Of a stretch of DNA of 64,000 bases, positions 43,486-53,461 are shown piece by piece (position 1 is the first letter of the stretch; every line of letters begins with the position of its first letter). The position numbers and the translations under genes are program-made. The DNA lies in assembly GCA_027490225.1 (NCBI GenBank), contig JAIXYK010000044.1:1-64000 (forward strand), written 5' to 3'. The notes under the pieces are model-generated. The model had not been told where the DNA came from, made no database searches, and saw nothing but the letters and a program-made list of their open reading frames with translations. Source of the stretch: Bacteroidota bacterium. GTDB taxonomy: Bacteria > Bacteroidota > Bacteroidia > M30B66.

Positions 43486-45012
43486 ATGCAAGAAATGATT
43501 TTAATTTTAGATGTAGGTTCGCAATACACACAACTGATTGCCAGAAGAATAAGAGAATTAAATGTGTATTGTGAGATACATCCATTCAATAAAATCCCTC
43601 CCATATCTTCAAATATTAAAGGAGTTATCATTTCTGGGAGCCCACATTCAGTAAATGAAAATGATGCTCCTTACATTGATTTGGAAAGTATTTTCACAAA
43701 AGTCCCTCTTTTGGGTGTTTGTTATGGCGCTCAATTAATGGCTTTTCAATTAGGCGGAGGAGTTAAAAGAAGTAATAGCAGAGAATATGGAAGAAGTTTT
43801 TTATTGCCAACTCATAAAAGCAAATTATTAAATCATATTCCAACTAATTCTCAAATTTGGATGTCGCATGGAGATACCATTGCAGAAATTCCAAAAGATT
43901 TCATCATTACTGCAAAAACTGATGATATTCCTGTAGCTGCTTTTGAGCATAGAACACTTCCTGTATATGGAATACAATTTCACCCTGAAGTAACACATTC
44001 TGTTGATGGGAGTACATTACTTGAGAATTTCTTAAAAGATATTTGTCATTGTAAGCATGATTGGAGTTCGGCATCATTTGTAGACCAAACCGTAAGAGAA
44101 TTAAAAGCCAAACTTGGACAAGATAGAGTTGTGCTTGGATTAAGCGGTGGAGTTGACTCTTCTGTTGCAGCAATTATTTTAAATGAAGCCATTGGCAGTC
44201 AACTGTTTTGCATATTTGTAGATAACGGCCTTCTTCGTAAAAATGAATTTGAACAAGTCTTACACGATTACCGTGAAATGGGCTTAAATATTCATGGTGT
44301 GCGCGCCTCTGCAAGATTTCTGGATGCACTTAAAGGAATCGAAGAGCCAGAAGAAAAACGCAAAGCCATTGGCAGAACTTTTATTGAAATTTTTGATGAA
44401 GAAGCTCAGAAAATTGAAAATGTTACTTGGTTAGGTCAAGGTACAATTTATCCGGATGTAATTGAATCTGTTTCTGTAAATGGACCATCGGCAAAAATAA
44501 AATCACATCACAATGTAGGCGGATTGCCTGAAACAATGAAGTTAAAAGTTGTAGAGCCACTTAGAACTTTGTTTAAAGATGAAGTAAGAAAAGTAGGAAA
44601 AGTACTGGGATTAAGTAGTCTGATATTAAACAGACACCCTTTTCCTGGTCCCGGACTGGCAATTAGAATTTTAGGAGAGGTAACAGAAGCTAAAGTGAAA
44701 TTATTGCAAGAAGCAGATGCCATTTTCATTGACCATTTAAGAAGTAGCGGAGAATACGATAAAGTTTGGCAGGCAGGAGCAATTTTTCTTCCTGTAAAAA
44801 GCGTTGGTGTAATGGGTGATGAAAGAAGCTACGAACATGTAATTTGCTTAAGGGCTGTAACTTCACTCGATGGAATGACCGCAGATTTTTCTCATTTGCC
44901 TTATGAATTACTTTCGAAAATCTCTGTAGATATTATAAACAAAGTAAAAGGTATTAATCGAGTAGTTTTCGACATTAGTTCTAAACCACCTGCAACAATA
45001 GAGTGGGAATAA
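43486..45012 (+). CDS. guaA: GMP synthase (glutamine-hydrolysing)
   Basis: A 508-residue GuaA, which converts XMP to GMP with ammonia from glutamine. The glutamine amidotransferase half has [16 protein letters not shown] with the catalytic cysteine at about 78 and QFHPEVTHS with the histidine; the ATP pyrophosphatase half has [13 protein letters not shown] at about 217; the C-terminal dimer domain ends [17 protein letters not shown] 43486 ([13 protein letters not shown]) is chosen over a TTG at 43465; the ATG at 43495 is also possible. The second residue pair DVGSQ replaces the common DFGSQ. A LysM-protein gene follows after 11 bases. Confidence 0.96.
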   Translation: MQEMILILDVGSQYTQLIARRIRELNVYCEIHPFNKIPPISSNIKGVIISGSPHSVNENDAPYIDLESIFTKVPLLGVCYGAQLMAFQLGGGVKRSNSREYGRSFLLPTHKSKLLNHIPTNSQIWMSHGDTIAEIPKDFIITAKTDDIPVAAFEHRTLPVYGIQFHPEVTHSVDGSTLLENFLKDICHCKHDWSSASFVDQTVRELKAKLGQDRVVLGLSGGVDSSVAAIILNEAIGSQLFCIFVDNGLLRKNEFEQVLHDYREMGLNIHGVRASARFLDALKGIEEPEEKRKAIGRTFIEIFDEEAQKIENVTWLGQGTIYPDVIESVSVNGPSAKIKSHHNVGGLPETMKLKVVEPLRTLFKDEVRKVGKVLGLSSLILNRHPFPGPGLAIRILGEVTEAKVKLLQEADAIFIDHLRSSGEYDKVWQAGAIFLPVKSVGVMGDERSYEHVICLRAVTSLDGMTADFSHLPYELLSKISVDIINKVKGINRVVFDISSKPPATIEWE

Positions 45013-45023
45013 TCAACATATCT

Positions 45024-46613
45024 ATGAAAAAAATATTCTCGCTTTTCTGGTTGCTTGCTTTTTCTTTGATGGTTTCTGCTCAGTTAGATAGCAGTAAAAC
45101 ATTTGTAGAAAATGATGTTACTTTCATGAACTATAAAGTAGTTAAAGGTAAAACATTGTATAGCATTTCAAAAGAAACCAAAGTCTCTCAAGATTCTTTG
45201 TTGCTTTTTAACCCTTCTCTTAAAGATGGTGTAAAAACAGGTGCCGAGTTAAAAATTCCCATCAAACAGAAAAAGGAAAAAAGAGCTGCATCTATTGAAT
45301 ACATTGTAAAGGCTAAAGAAACTGAATTCAGTATTGCAAAAAAATATAGTTTATCGGTTGCCGATTTAAGGGCCATGAATCCTGCTTTAGAAAATGGACT
45401 TAAAATAGGAATGGTGCTTCAAATTAACCCAGCTTCTGGAGGAAAACCTCCTAAAGAAGAAAATCAATTGGTGAATGAAGAGAAAAAAGATAGCGTTGCT
45501 CCTGCAGTTATAGAAGTTAAGAAAGAATTAATTGGATGTGAAATTCAAGAAGCGAGACTTCAAAAAAATGAGGTAAACATTGCCTTATTGTTGCCACTAT
45601 TTATTGGAGTTGCAGAAGAAATAAATGCAAAGTCTAAAATAGGATTAGACTTTTACGCTGGTGCTAAAATGGCACTAGACTCAATGCGTAAAACAGGATT
45701 AAATGCCAAAGTTTTTTTGTATGATACACAGAACGATTCAACAAAAATTACAGAGATAATTAATAAGCCTGCTTTTAAATTTATGGATTTAATTATTGGC
45801 CCATTGTATACATCCGAATTTAAACAAGTTGCTGACTTTGCTCAAAACAATAACATTACGATTATTTCTCCTTTTGCTCAGTCTGAAAGTATTCTAAAAA
45901 ACAATAATCAGGTTTTAAAATTTACGCCCGACAGTAAAACATTGATTAGCAAAGCAGTTAATCAATTAACAATAATAAATAAAAATGCCGTTTTTACTTT
46001 AATTTATAATAAAAATGAAGCTGATAGAATACTCGCTGATAGTATTAAATCGGCCTACCAAGTATCAACTGGAAAAACTATTAATACAGTCGAATTTACA
46101 GGTGTTTCGGAACTTGTAGATCAATTATTAGAAGTCAATGAGAATGTTGTTATTTTCCCTTCTACTATACAGATTCAAGTAATAGATTTTACTATAAGAT
46201 TGAATGCTGCCAGATTAGGAAAAAGAATTACATTGGTTGGTTTAAATGAATGGAATACTTATGAAAATATTGATTTTGATTTACTCAATAATTTAAATTT
46301 TGTATATGCTGCGCAAATGCATAATAATTATGAGGATGTAAAAAATATTGAGTTCAGAAAAAACTTCAAAACAGAGTTTAAATCAGAACCAAGCCAATAT
46401 GCATTTCAAGGATTTGATGCAACATATTTCTCAGTTACGCAGCTAAAACTTTATGGTAAATCGTTTAATAATTGTTTACCAAAAATTCCAACTTTTTGTG
46501 GTTTTAATTCATGTTATTCTTTCCATCAAACAAATAATAAAAGTGGATATTTGAATAACTATGTAAATGTTCTTCAACTTGTTGATTTTAAGCCTACAAA
46601 AATTAACAAATAA
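45024..46613 (+). CDS. LysM and periplasmic-binding-type protein
   Basis: A 529-residue exported protein starting at ATG 45024 with signal peptide MKKIFSLFWLLAFSLMVSAQ; a GTG at 45003 would overlap guaA and is rejected. Two LysM motifs (NYKVVKGKTLYSISKETKVS and EYIVKAKETEFSIAKKYSLS) bind murein, and residues about 175-500 resemble a type 1 periplasmic-binding fold (NIALLLPLFIGVAEEINAKS, FMDLIIGPLYTSEFKQVADF), as in LpoA-like or amino-acid receptor proteins. A role at the cell wall is likely; ligand unknown. It overlaps hemF by one base, in an operon with guaA. Confidence 0.87.
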   Translation: MKKIFSLFWLLAFSLMVSAQLDSSKTFVENDVTFMNYKVVKGKTLYSISKETKVSQDSLLLFNPSLKDGVKTGAELKIPIKQKKEKRAASIEYIVKAKETEFSIAKKYSLSVADLRAMNPALENGLKIGMVLQINPASGGKPPKEENQLVNEEKKDSVAPAVIEVKKELIGCEIQEARLQKNEVNIALLLPLFIGVAEEINAKSKIGLDFYAGAKMALDSMRKTGLNAKVFLYDTQNDSTKITEIINKPAFKFMDLIIGPLYTSEFKQVADFAQNNNITIISPFAQSESILKNNNQVLKFTPDSKTLISKAVNQLTIINKNAVFTLIYNKNEADRILADSIKSAYQVSTGKTINTVEFTGVSELVDQLLEVNENVVIFPSTIQIQVIDFTIRLNAARLGKRITLVGLNEWNTYENIDFDLLNNLNFVYAAQMHNNYEDVKNIEFRKNFKTEFKSEPSQYAFQGFDATYFSVTQLKLYGKSFNNCLPKIPTFCGFNSCYSFHQTNNKSGYLNNYVNVLQLVDFKPTKINK

Positions 46614-47515
46614 TGGATAAGAAAGAAATTTCATCTGCATTTATCCAGTTACAAAACGAAATTATTGCTGCGCTCGAAAACGCTGATGGAAAAGGAAAAT
46701 TTCGAAAAGATACTTGGACAAGAACTGAAGGAGGCGGAGGCATAACTGCAATTATTCAAGACGGAAATATCCTGGAAAAAGGTGGAGTTAACTTTAGTGA
46801 AGTGGAAGGTCCTATGCACGAGAAAGTTGGAAAAATGCTCGGTATTTCAGCAACTGAATTCTATGCAACAGGAGTTTCCATTGTAATTCATCCGAAAAAT
46901 CCATTTGTACCTATTATTCACATGAACATTCGTTATTTCGAAGTAAACACAGGTGAATATTGGTTTGGAGGAGGCATCGATCTTACACCTCATTACATTG
47001 TTAAAGAACAAGCTCAGTATTTTCATAGGCAATTAAAAGACACCTGCGATAAAACTGACACAGCGTTTTACTCGAAATTTAAAATTTGGGCAGACGATTA
47101 TTTCTTTATACCTCACAGAAACGAGACCAGAGGAATTGGTGGAATTTTCTTCGATAGATTGAATCATGAATCAACTTCGTTCTCCAAAGAAAAGCTATTC
47201 GATTTTGTAATAAATGTTGGAAAAACATTCGCACCTGTTTATACACATTTAATGAAATTAAACGCCGAAAAACCATTCAATGAAGATAACAAACGCTGGC
47301 AATTATTGCGACGTGGAAGGTATGTTGAATTTAATTTGGTGTACGACAAAGGAACTCGCTTTGGTTTAGAAACTGGTGGAAGAATAGAATCTATTTTGAT
47401 GAGTTTACCTGCTCAGGCAAGCTGGGAATACGATGTAACTCCGCAAAAAAATAGCCCAGAATCTTTAACTTCTGAGCTACTTGTAAAAGGTGTAAACTGG
47501 TTAGAATTATCTTAA
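46613..47515 (+). CDS. hemF: oxygen-dependent coproporphyrinogen III oxidase
   Basis: A 300-residue HemF. Signature regions are RTEGGGGITAIIQDGNILEK, SIVIHPKNPFVPIIHMNIRY, WFGGGIDLTPHYI, and RRGRYVEFNLVYDKGTRFGL. The enzyme uses oxygen to convert coproporphyrinogen III to protoporphyrinogen IX in haem synthesis, which implies that the cell lives with oxygen at least part of the time. The start shares one base with the stop of the LysM gene. Its last nine bases overlap the end of the convergent lolA-like gene. Confidence 0.96.
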   Translation: MDKKEISSAFIQLQNEIIAALENADGKGKFRKDTWTRTEGGGGITAIIQDGNILEKGGVNFSEVEGPMHEKVGKMLGISATEFYATGVSIVIHPKNPFVPIIHMNIRYFEVNTGEYWFGGGIDLTPHYIVKEQAQYFHRQLKDTCDKTDTAFYSKFKIWADDYFFIPHRNETRGIGGIFFDRLNHESTSFSKEKLFDFVINVGKTFAPVYTHLMKLNAEKPFNEDNKRWQLLRRGRYVEFNLVYDKGTRFGLETGGRIESILMSLPAQASWEYDVTPQKNSPESLTSELLVKGVNWLELS

Positions 47516-48154
47516 ATCGTTGATTTCAAATCCCGGAAACTCCGCTTTTTTAAAACTCAATTGCCCTTCATCCACTGTTTCATTGGTAGAGAATTTCTTA
47601 ATGTCGTAAGTATAAACGTTTCCGTTTTTACCTTTGATTTCCGACTTTAATACTTGCAACGCTGTTTTATCTATAAATAACCGAATAGAATTGTAGTCTT
47701 TTTCTTTCGGAACAATTGGAAACAAATCTATTACATGTGCTATTTTGTTTCCGAGCTTCTCTTCTTTGATATACTTGAATTTGAACCCCTTTTCATACAT
47801 TGTAAAGATATTCTTAGGATTCAAAGCATCTTCTTTGGCTGAAGGTGTTGAAATTTCAACTTCTTTATCGTTTTTTAAAATCTTCCACATTGTTTTTCCA
47901 TCGCTAATAATCAGCTGATCACCCATGTCGAGTCTGTATTTATCACCTTTTAAAAGCAATTTCCAAAATTGGGAATTGTTAATTTTTCTGTCTTTGTTAA
48001 CCAAAGCGTAACTAAATTCTGTTCTTATAGAAGAATACGACTTTGTTTTAGCGCTCAGTTTATCGAGTATTCCTTTCGCTTTTTTATCTTCTTGCGCTTG
48101 CAGATTGGTAAATGCAATGAAAAACGCAACTATTAAAGTTAATTTTAATTTCAT
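47507..48154 (-). CDS. LolA-like outer-membrane lipoprotein carrier
   Basis: A 215-residue periplasmic protein starting at ATG 48154 with signal peptide MKLKLTLIVAFFIAFTNLQAQ. The mature part has the open beta-barrel pattern of LolA (TKSYSSIRTEFSYALVNKDR, DKYRLDMGDQLIISDGKTMW, LRLFIDKTALQVLKSE-like text). LolA takes lipoproteins from the LolCDE complex to the outer membrane. It starts one base after the ftsK stop, an arrangement common in Bacteroidota. Its last codons overlap the hemF 3' end by nine bases on the opposite strand. Confidence 0.87.
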   Translation of the reverse strand: MKLKLTLIVAFFIAFTNLQAQEDKKAKGILDKLSAKTKSYSSIRTEFSYALVNKDRKINNSQFWKLLLKGDKYRLDMGDQLIISDGKTMWKILKNDKEVEISTPSAKEDALNPKNIFTMYEKGFKFKYIKEEKLGNKIAHVIDLFPIVPKEKDYNSIRLFIDKTALQVLKSEIKGKNGNVYTYDIKKFSTNETVDEGQLSFKKAEFPGFEINDLR

Positions 48155-48155
48155 A

Positions 48156-50729
48156 TTAAATTTCTTGATTTCCACTTTTCAAAAACTGCTCCAAAGATAG
48201 TGCGTCTTTGATAATTACTTTACGTGCCTTGCTTCCTTCGAAAGGTCCAATAATTCCGGCCTTTTCTAATTGGTCAACAATTCTGCCTGCTCTGTTGTAG
48301 CCTAATTTTAGTTTACGTTGCAACAAAGAAGCTGAGCCTTGCTGGTGCATTACAATTATATGAGCCGCCTCTTCAAACATTGAATCCCTGTCGCCAATAT
48401 CAAAATCATCATCTTCTGGAGGCGCATTTTCATCAACATATTCAGGCAATTCAAATGCAGAAGGATAGCCTCTTTGACTTCCAATGAACTCTGTAATTTT
48501 ATCAACTTCTGGAGTATCAACAAATGGACATTGCAAACGAATCAAATCGCTTCCTGTGCTAAACAACATATCACCACGGCCAATTAATTGGTCGGCACCA
48601 CCAGAATCTAAAATAGTACGCGAATCTATTTTCGAAGTAACCCTAAATGCAATACGCGCAGGGAAATTCGCTTTGATGGTTCCTGTGATAATGTTTACAG
48701 AAGGCCTTTGTGTAGCAATAATTAAGTGAATACCAATGGCACGGGCCAATTGTGCCAAACGAGCAATTGGTAATTCTACTTCTTTACCAGCAGTCATGAT
48801 CAAATCGGCAAACTCATCCACTACCAAAACAATGTAAGGCATGTAATGGTGACCTAATTTTGGATTTAACTTCCTACTTAAAAATTTAGCATTGTATTCT
48901 TTTAGATTACGCACCATTGCCATTTTTAGCAATTCGTAACGCTGATCCATCAAGATACAAAGTGAATTGAGTGTGTAAACAACCTTTTTAACATCGGTAA
49001 TAATGGCATCTTCCCCACCAGGTAGCTTTGCTAAAAAGTGCCTTTCGATTTTATTGAACAAGGTTAACTCAACTTTCTTAGGGTCAACCAATACAAACTT
49101 TATTTGTGAGGGATGTTTCTTATAAAGTAAAGAAACCAGAATGGCATTCAAACCTACAGATTTACCTTGACCGGTTGCACCTGCCATCAATAAATGGGGC
49201 ATTTTAGCCAAATCGGCCACGAAGTTTTCATTCGAAATTGTTTTACCCAAAGCAATCGGCAAATCCATTGTAGAATTCATGAATTTTTCGCTCGCTAAAA
49301 GCGTTTTCATGGCTACAATTTCCGGATGTTGATTAGGAACCTCAATCCCGATCGTTCCTTTTCCTGGCATTGGCGCAATGATCCTTATTCCTAAAGCTGA
49401 TAAACTTAATGCAATATCATCTTCTAGATTTTTAATTTTCGAAATACGAACACCTGCTGCAGGAATTATCTCGTAAAGAGTTACAGTTGGACCAATGCTG
49501 GCGCTGATTTTCGCAATTTCAATTCCGTAATTTTTCAAGGTTTCTATGATCCTATCGCTGTTGGCTTTTAACTCAACTTTATCAACTTGTGGCTTACCTG
49601 ATGAATGGTTTTCTAGTAAATCGAGCTCAGGATATTTGTATGAAGATAAATCTAAAGTTGGGTCATATTCACCAAGCTCAAACTCTTGATTTTCTGACAA
49701 GATTTCTTTCAGATTCATTCTCTCTTTATCTTCCTCGGTTAAAGGCACAGGCTCTTCCTCGAAAGTTTTAAAATTCCCTATCGCTTCAGGTTCATCAATA
49801 GGTTCATTAATGTCTAAAGTAAGGTCATTTGTTGGTGGAATAAAAGGCACCTCAGGTTCAGTTCTAACTTCAAAATCAAAAGCATCTTCATCAATTTCGT
49901 TGTAATCTGCTGTTTCGTCTGTTATGCTGTGGTCATCATCATCATCGAATTCCTCAATTTCTTCTTCATCAGTTTCTAGATTAGCAACTACAGGAGGAAT
50001 ATTTCTAACTTGATTTGCTTTTGCATTCGCTCCATCATTGTTACTATGAGAGAGCACTGATTCCATTTTTTGCGGCAATCGGAAACTAAAATTGAATGCC
50101 AACATTAAAAAGGTAATTGCACTAAAAATCAAAACAAAAATTACTCCCACTCCACCAAGAATTCCAGATAAATAATTGTTTAAGACAAACCCAAATTGAC
50201 CTCCCCAAATAAGACTGTTGTCTTTTAAGAAAAAAGTACAAGACAATGAAATAAATACAAGAGAGAAAAAGGAGTAGCCAATGGTTTTAGAAATTGGAAG
50301 TAGCTTAACATCGAAAAACATTCTAAAAGAAACAATGAACAAACAGAATGGAATTAGGTAAGCTGCAACTCCGAACCAGGAATAAAAAAACACAAATGCA
50401 AGCAATGCTCCAATTTTACCCATGCTATTTTGAACTGTGATGGATGAATCATTCAAGTATTGCCAAAAGGGAGCATCTTTTACCTTATCAAAATCGGCTT
50501 CGTTATTAAATAAATGTGAGGTAAATGCGAAAACGAGAAAAACAGAAAAAAGCAGAAAAAACAATCCAGACACCTTTATAAGGCGTTCGTTTTGCAAAAG
50601 CGATTTCAAAGGATTCTGAAAAGCTCGCTTTTCCTTATCAGCCGGCTTATCTTTCTTAGGCTTTTTTTCAACCGGATTTACTGGCTGTTCAGCAGGTTCA
50701 TTTTTAAGTCGGTTGGTTGTTGGAGGCAT
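48156..50729 (-). CDS. ftsK: DNA translocase FtsK/SpoIIIE family
   Basis: An 857-residue FtsK. A lysine-rich N-terminal tail (about 1-50) is followed by four or five membrane segments (about 50-225), an acidic linker (about 245-330), the motor with Walker A GATGQGKSVGLNAILV at about residue 513 and Walker B YIVLVVDEFADLIM, and a C-terminal winged-helix gamma domain (about 790-857, ASLLQRKLKLGYNRAGRIVD) that reads KOPS-like DNA sequences. It pumps chromosome ends through the division septum for XerCD. Complete and typical. A TACGTTTG element lies ten bases upstream of the start. Confidence 0.96.
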   Translation of the reverse strand: MPPTTNRLKNEPAEQPVNPVEKKPKKDKPADKEKRAFQNPLKSLLQNERLIKVSGLFFLLFSVFLVFAFTSHLFNNEADFDKVKDAPFWQYLNDSSITVQNSMGKIGALLAFVFFYSWFGVAAYLIPFCLFIVSFRMFFDVKLLPISKTIGYSFFSLVFISLSCTFFLKDNSLIWGGQFGFVLNNYLSGILGGVGVIFVLIFSAITFLMLAFNFSFRLPQKMESVLSHSNNDGANAKANQVRNIPPVVANLETDEEEIEEFDDDDDHSITDETADYNEIDEDAFDFEVRTEPEVPFIPPTNDLTLDINEPIDEPEAIGNFKTFEEEPVPLTEEDKERMNLKEILSENQEFELGEYDPTLDLSSYKYPELDLLENHSSGKPQVDKVELKANSDRIIETLKNYGIEIAKISASIGPTVTLYEIIPAAGVRISKIKNLEDDIALSLSALGIRIIAPMPGKGTIGIEVPNQHPEIVAMKTLLASEKFMNSTMDLPIALGKTISNENFVADLAKMPHLLMAGATGQGKSVGLNAILVSLLYKKHPSQIKFVLVDPKKVELTLFNKIERHFLAKLPGGEDAIITDVKKVVYTLNSLCILMDQRYELLKMAMVRNLKEYNAKFLSRKLNPKLGHHYMPYIVLVVDEFADLIMTAGKEVELPIARLAQLARAIGIHLIIATQRPSVNIITGTIKANFPARIAFRVTSKIDSRTILDSGGADQLIGRGDMLFSTGSDLIRLQCPFVDTPEVDKITEFIGSQRGYPSAFELPEYVDENAPPEDDDFDIGDRDSMFEEAAHIIVMHQQGSASLLQRKLKLGYNRAGRIVDQLEKAGIIGPFEGSKARKVIIKDALSLEQFLKSGNQEI

Positions 50730-50739
50730 AGTATGTTTA

Positions 50740-50747
50740 CAAACGTA
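50740..50747 (-). promoter_or_regulatory. candidate -7 element of ftsK (TACGTTTG)
   Basis: On the minus strand TACGTTTG matches TAnnTTTG exactly, ten bases from the ATG at 50729. A leader of only a few bases is predicted. No good -33 box is seen. Confidence 0.4.
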
Positions 50748-50829
50748 GAACTTACAAAAGTCGATACATGAGTAATCAAAAAATCAATTTTACAGAAATG
50801 CTTATCTACATAATTATGAACAACTCGGT

Positions 50830-51495
50830 TTATCTTCCTCCCGTCATTTTTAACAATTCGTCCATAGACATTTCTTTGTAATCAGTTGGAACAACAAACT
50901 TATCATCAGAAACAGCTTCTTTTCTCACCTCTCGAGCTGTGAGTGTCATACTTATTGGACCTTGATCAATAGTAAATTCTAAAGCTGCGCCTTCTACTTT
51001 CGAAGTAGGTCCTTGTTGACCTTTTGATGAAAATGCAAGATCTTTCGTTGACCAAATATCAAATTTAGAAGTCCTACCAGATTTCCCTTTAAACTCAACA
51101 ATTGTTTTGTTGCAATTGTATCCAGCTATTATCTTTGTTTCCTTCGTTAAAGTAACCTTTGCATCTTCCATTGCTTTTTTAGCATCTGAATCGGTTTCAT
51201 TCCATTTACTTTTTACGACAAATTTCATTCCCATCGCATCCATTAGCATAATTGATGTTTTTGTGGCTTCATCTGTAATGGTTGTATTTTTCGCTCCCAT
51301 CATCATATTCATCTCAAATCTTGATTTACCTTTTTTAAACCAAGCGGAGGCTTCCTTGGGCATCATACTAGCCACTTGAGGGTCGATTTCTTTTCCTAGT
51401 TTAATATCGAATATAATTCGACCTTCGACCAAAGGTTGCGCAAAAACACTTACTGTAAAGAGCAAAGAAGTTAAAATTGAAACAACTATTTTCAT
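50830..51495 (-). CDS. secreted DUF4412-like protein
   Basis: A 221-residue protein with signal peptide MKIVVSILTSLLFTVSVFAQ. The body pattern, VEGRIIFDIKLGKEIDPQVA followed by GKSRFEMNMMMGAKNTTITD, MLMDAMGMKFVVKSK and KETKIIAGYNCNKTIVEF, is that of DUF4412 periplasmic proteins, which may be lipocalin-like. Function is unknown. It lies alone between ftsK and an unrelated secreted protein, on the same strand, with gaps of about 100 bases on each side. Confidence 0.78.
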   Translation of the reverse strand: MKIVVSILTSLLFTVSVFAQPLVEGRIIFDIKLGKEIDPQVASMMPKEASAWFKKGKSRFEMNMMMGAKNTTITDEATKTSIMLMDAMGMKFVVKSKWNETDSDAKKAMEDAKVTLTKETKIIAGYNCNKTIVEFKGKSGRTSKFDIWSTKDLAFSSKGQQGPTSKVEGAALEFTIDQGPISMTLTAREVRKEAVSDDKFVVPTDYKEMSMDELLKMTGGR

Positions 51496-51620
51496 AAAAA
51501 AATTGAATTAAATGAGGAAGTGAAAATCAAAAAAATAATTAAATAAATTCTGGGTAACGATTAAAACAGCTCAAAGTATAAAACAGCAATTACCGAAATC
51601 AAGACAATTGAAAATGCAAT

Positions 51621-53369
51621 CTAGTTTGATTCCAATTTCTCTAAATCAACGATAATATAATTGAAAGATTTAAATCTACCATTCCCGGGCAGATTTACAA
51701 AGCTTCCATCATAAAAACCTGAAACATACAAAACGTTATTTTCATCTACCCAAGAGGATGAATTATCTGGATTTGTATAGTAATCGATACCTCCAGGAAA
51801 TTGATTAATAGAATAATGTTTAACAAGTCCTGATTTATCGATTTTATCTATTCTTAAAATATTTGCTTTAGAACCCAAGTCATAGTTATTCAATTTAAAA
51901 GTACTTTTTTCTGGAACCTCAGCTCCTGCAGTGTGTCCGTTATTTATAATTTGATCGTTTGTATTTATATTCTCTATGTTTGATTTATCATCACTGCTGA
52001 TTATATAAACATCTTCTTTAACAACCTTTAAAAAGGTGCTAATTCCTAAAACAAATCCACTATTATTTCTTGGAATAATTCGAAGCCAATTTTCATCAGT
52101 GTCTTTCATATCAAAACTTGCAACCAAAATTGCTCCTTTTATTCTAAAGGCATCCCTTGAATATTGAAAATCTAATGAAACAATTAGCCTTCCATCTTTA
52201 CTTGTTTGAATATTTGTAAAGAATGATTTTGTTTGTATTTCTTGCATGTAAACTGTGCTTTTTGAAAACGGATCTTTTTCATTAGGGTAGAGCAAAGTAG
52301 TTTGCAGCGGTGAAGCCTTCAAATTAAAAGACTTAATAATTGACATGTCTACCGGATTAATAACATCTAACTCAAGACCAGGAATATAAGCTCTAAATTT
52401 TTCATCTCTGTATGTTGAATCTCTATACATTCTTAGTGAAATAATATTTCCATTTTCCATCTTTGTGTATTGTCTCAAATGCTCTCTTTTGGATTGAAAA
52501 AAATAAAACTCCTTTTTTAGCAATTCAGCAGCACCAACTTTACCATAAAATAATATTTGATCAGGTAATTTATGATCATTCTTTTTTGTTCTAAATAAAG
52601 AAACCGTTACCTCTTCAATTCCTGAGTCAAAAACAGCTGCTACATCAGACTTATTCTTCAATAAAAAATTAGATAAATAAAATTGCTCTCCAGTAAATTC
52701 AGTTTTAAATTCTCCCTTTCCAATAAGTTCTAAGCTTTCTATTTCATACACATCATAATTAATTGTCATTGGTCCCATTGTAGGATTTATTCCTTTAAAT
52801 GTGTTTTCAGCTTGTAATTGAGTTACTGTAAGACAGGTGCTATCGCTATTTAACCAAATTCTATGAGACAATACATCATTTGATGTAAAATTACTTTTAT
52901 ACTTGCATAAAAAAGTGAGCTCTTCTTCAACGGGTGTTAATGCTTCTAGGTCAATGTTGCATAAAAAAAACAATACTGTTTCATCTCCTTTTACTTTTTT
53001 ATCTCCATCATCATACCCCTTTAAGACATAAAATAGTTTTCCCTTAATAATTTGGGAAAAGTTAATATATAAGGACAAATCACCATTATGTTCTGCGGGT
53101 AATCTTGGAAGCTGAAAGGGTTTTGAATTTATTATGACACCATTCTCAAAACAAACCAAGCTTTTATTTTCGACTGAACCATTTTTGCTTTTAAAATAGT
53201 TAATAATCGCATATGTATAATTTCCATTTTGCCCCAAAATATCAATATCTTGATAGTTTTCATTCTTTACTGCAGGAGTAAACTCTGGTATTACCGGGGT
53301 AAACTGGGCAAATAATAAATTAAAAAAAATGGGATTAACTATTAAAAAAAAGGTGATAAATTTTCTCAC
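51621..53369 (-). CDS. secreted protein of unknown function
   Basis: A 582-residue protein that starts with GTG at 53369; no ATG gives a comparable signal peptide (MRKFITFFLIVNPIFFNLLF then AQ). The mature part is beta-rich with recurring strands such as GNIISLRMYRDSTYRDEKF and GRLIVSLDFQYSRDAFRIKG, and a late segment NVLYVSGFYDGSFVNLPGNG. I see no T9SS sorting domain, membrane segment or known catalytic motif. A propeller-like periplasmic or surface protein is possible. I do not recognise the family. Confidence 0.75.
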   Translation of the reverse strand: MRKFITFFLIVNPIFFNLLFAQFTPVIPEFTPAVKNENYQDIDILGQNGNYTYAIINYFKSKNGSVENKSLVCFENGVIINSKPFQLPRLPAEHNGDLSLYINFSQIIKGKLFYVLKGYDDGDKKVKGDETVLFFLCNIDLEALTPVEEELTFLCKYKSNFTSNDVLSHRIWLNSDSTCLTVTQLQAENTFKGINPTMGPMTINYDVYEIESLELIGKGEFKTEFTGEQFYLSNFLLKNKSDVAAVFDSGIEEVTVSLFRTKKNDHKLPDQILFYGKVGAAELLKKEFYFFQSKREHLRQYTKMENGNIISLRMYRDSTYRDEKFRAYIPGLELDVINPVDMSIIKSFNLKASPLQTTLLYPNEKDPFSKSTVYMQEIQTKSFFTNIQTSKDGRLIVSLDFQYSRDAFRIKGAILVASFDMKDTDENWLRIIPRNNSGFVLGISTFLKVVKEDVYIISSDDKSNIENINTNDQIINNGHTAGAEVPEKSTFKLNNYDLGSKANILRIDKIDKSGLVKHYSINQFPGGIDYYTNPDNSSSWVDENNVLYVSGFYDGSFVNLPGNGRFKSFNYIIVDLEKLESN

Positions 53370-53461
53370 GAGTATTAAGATTACAAGTTTGTTGCAATAA
53401 TATAATTAATTGACGGAATTTAAAATATCAATTATTAAGAATAACTACAAATATTTTTTTA

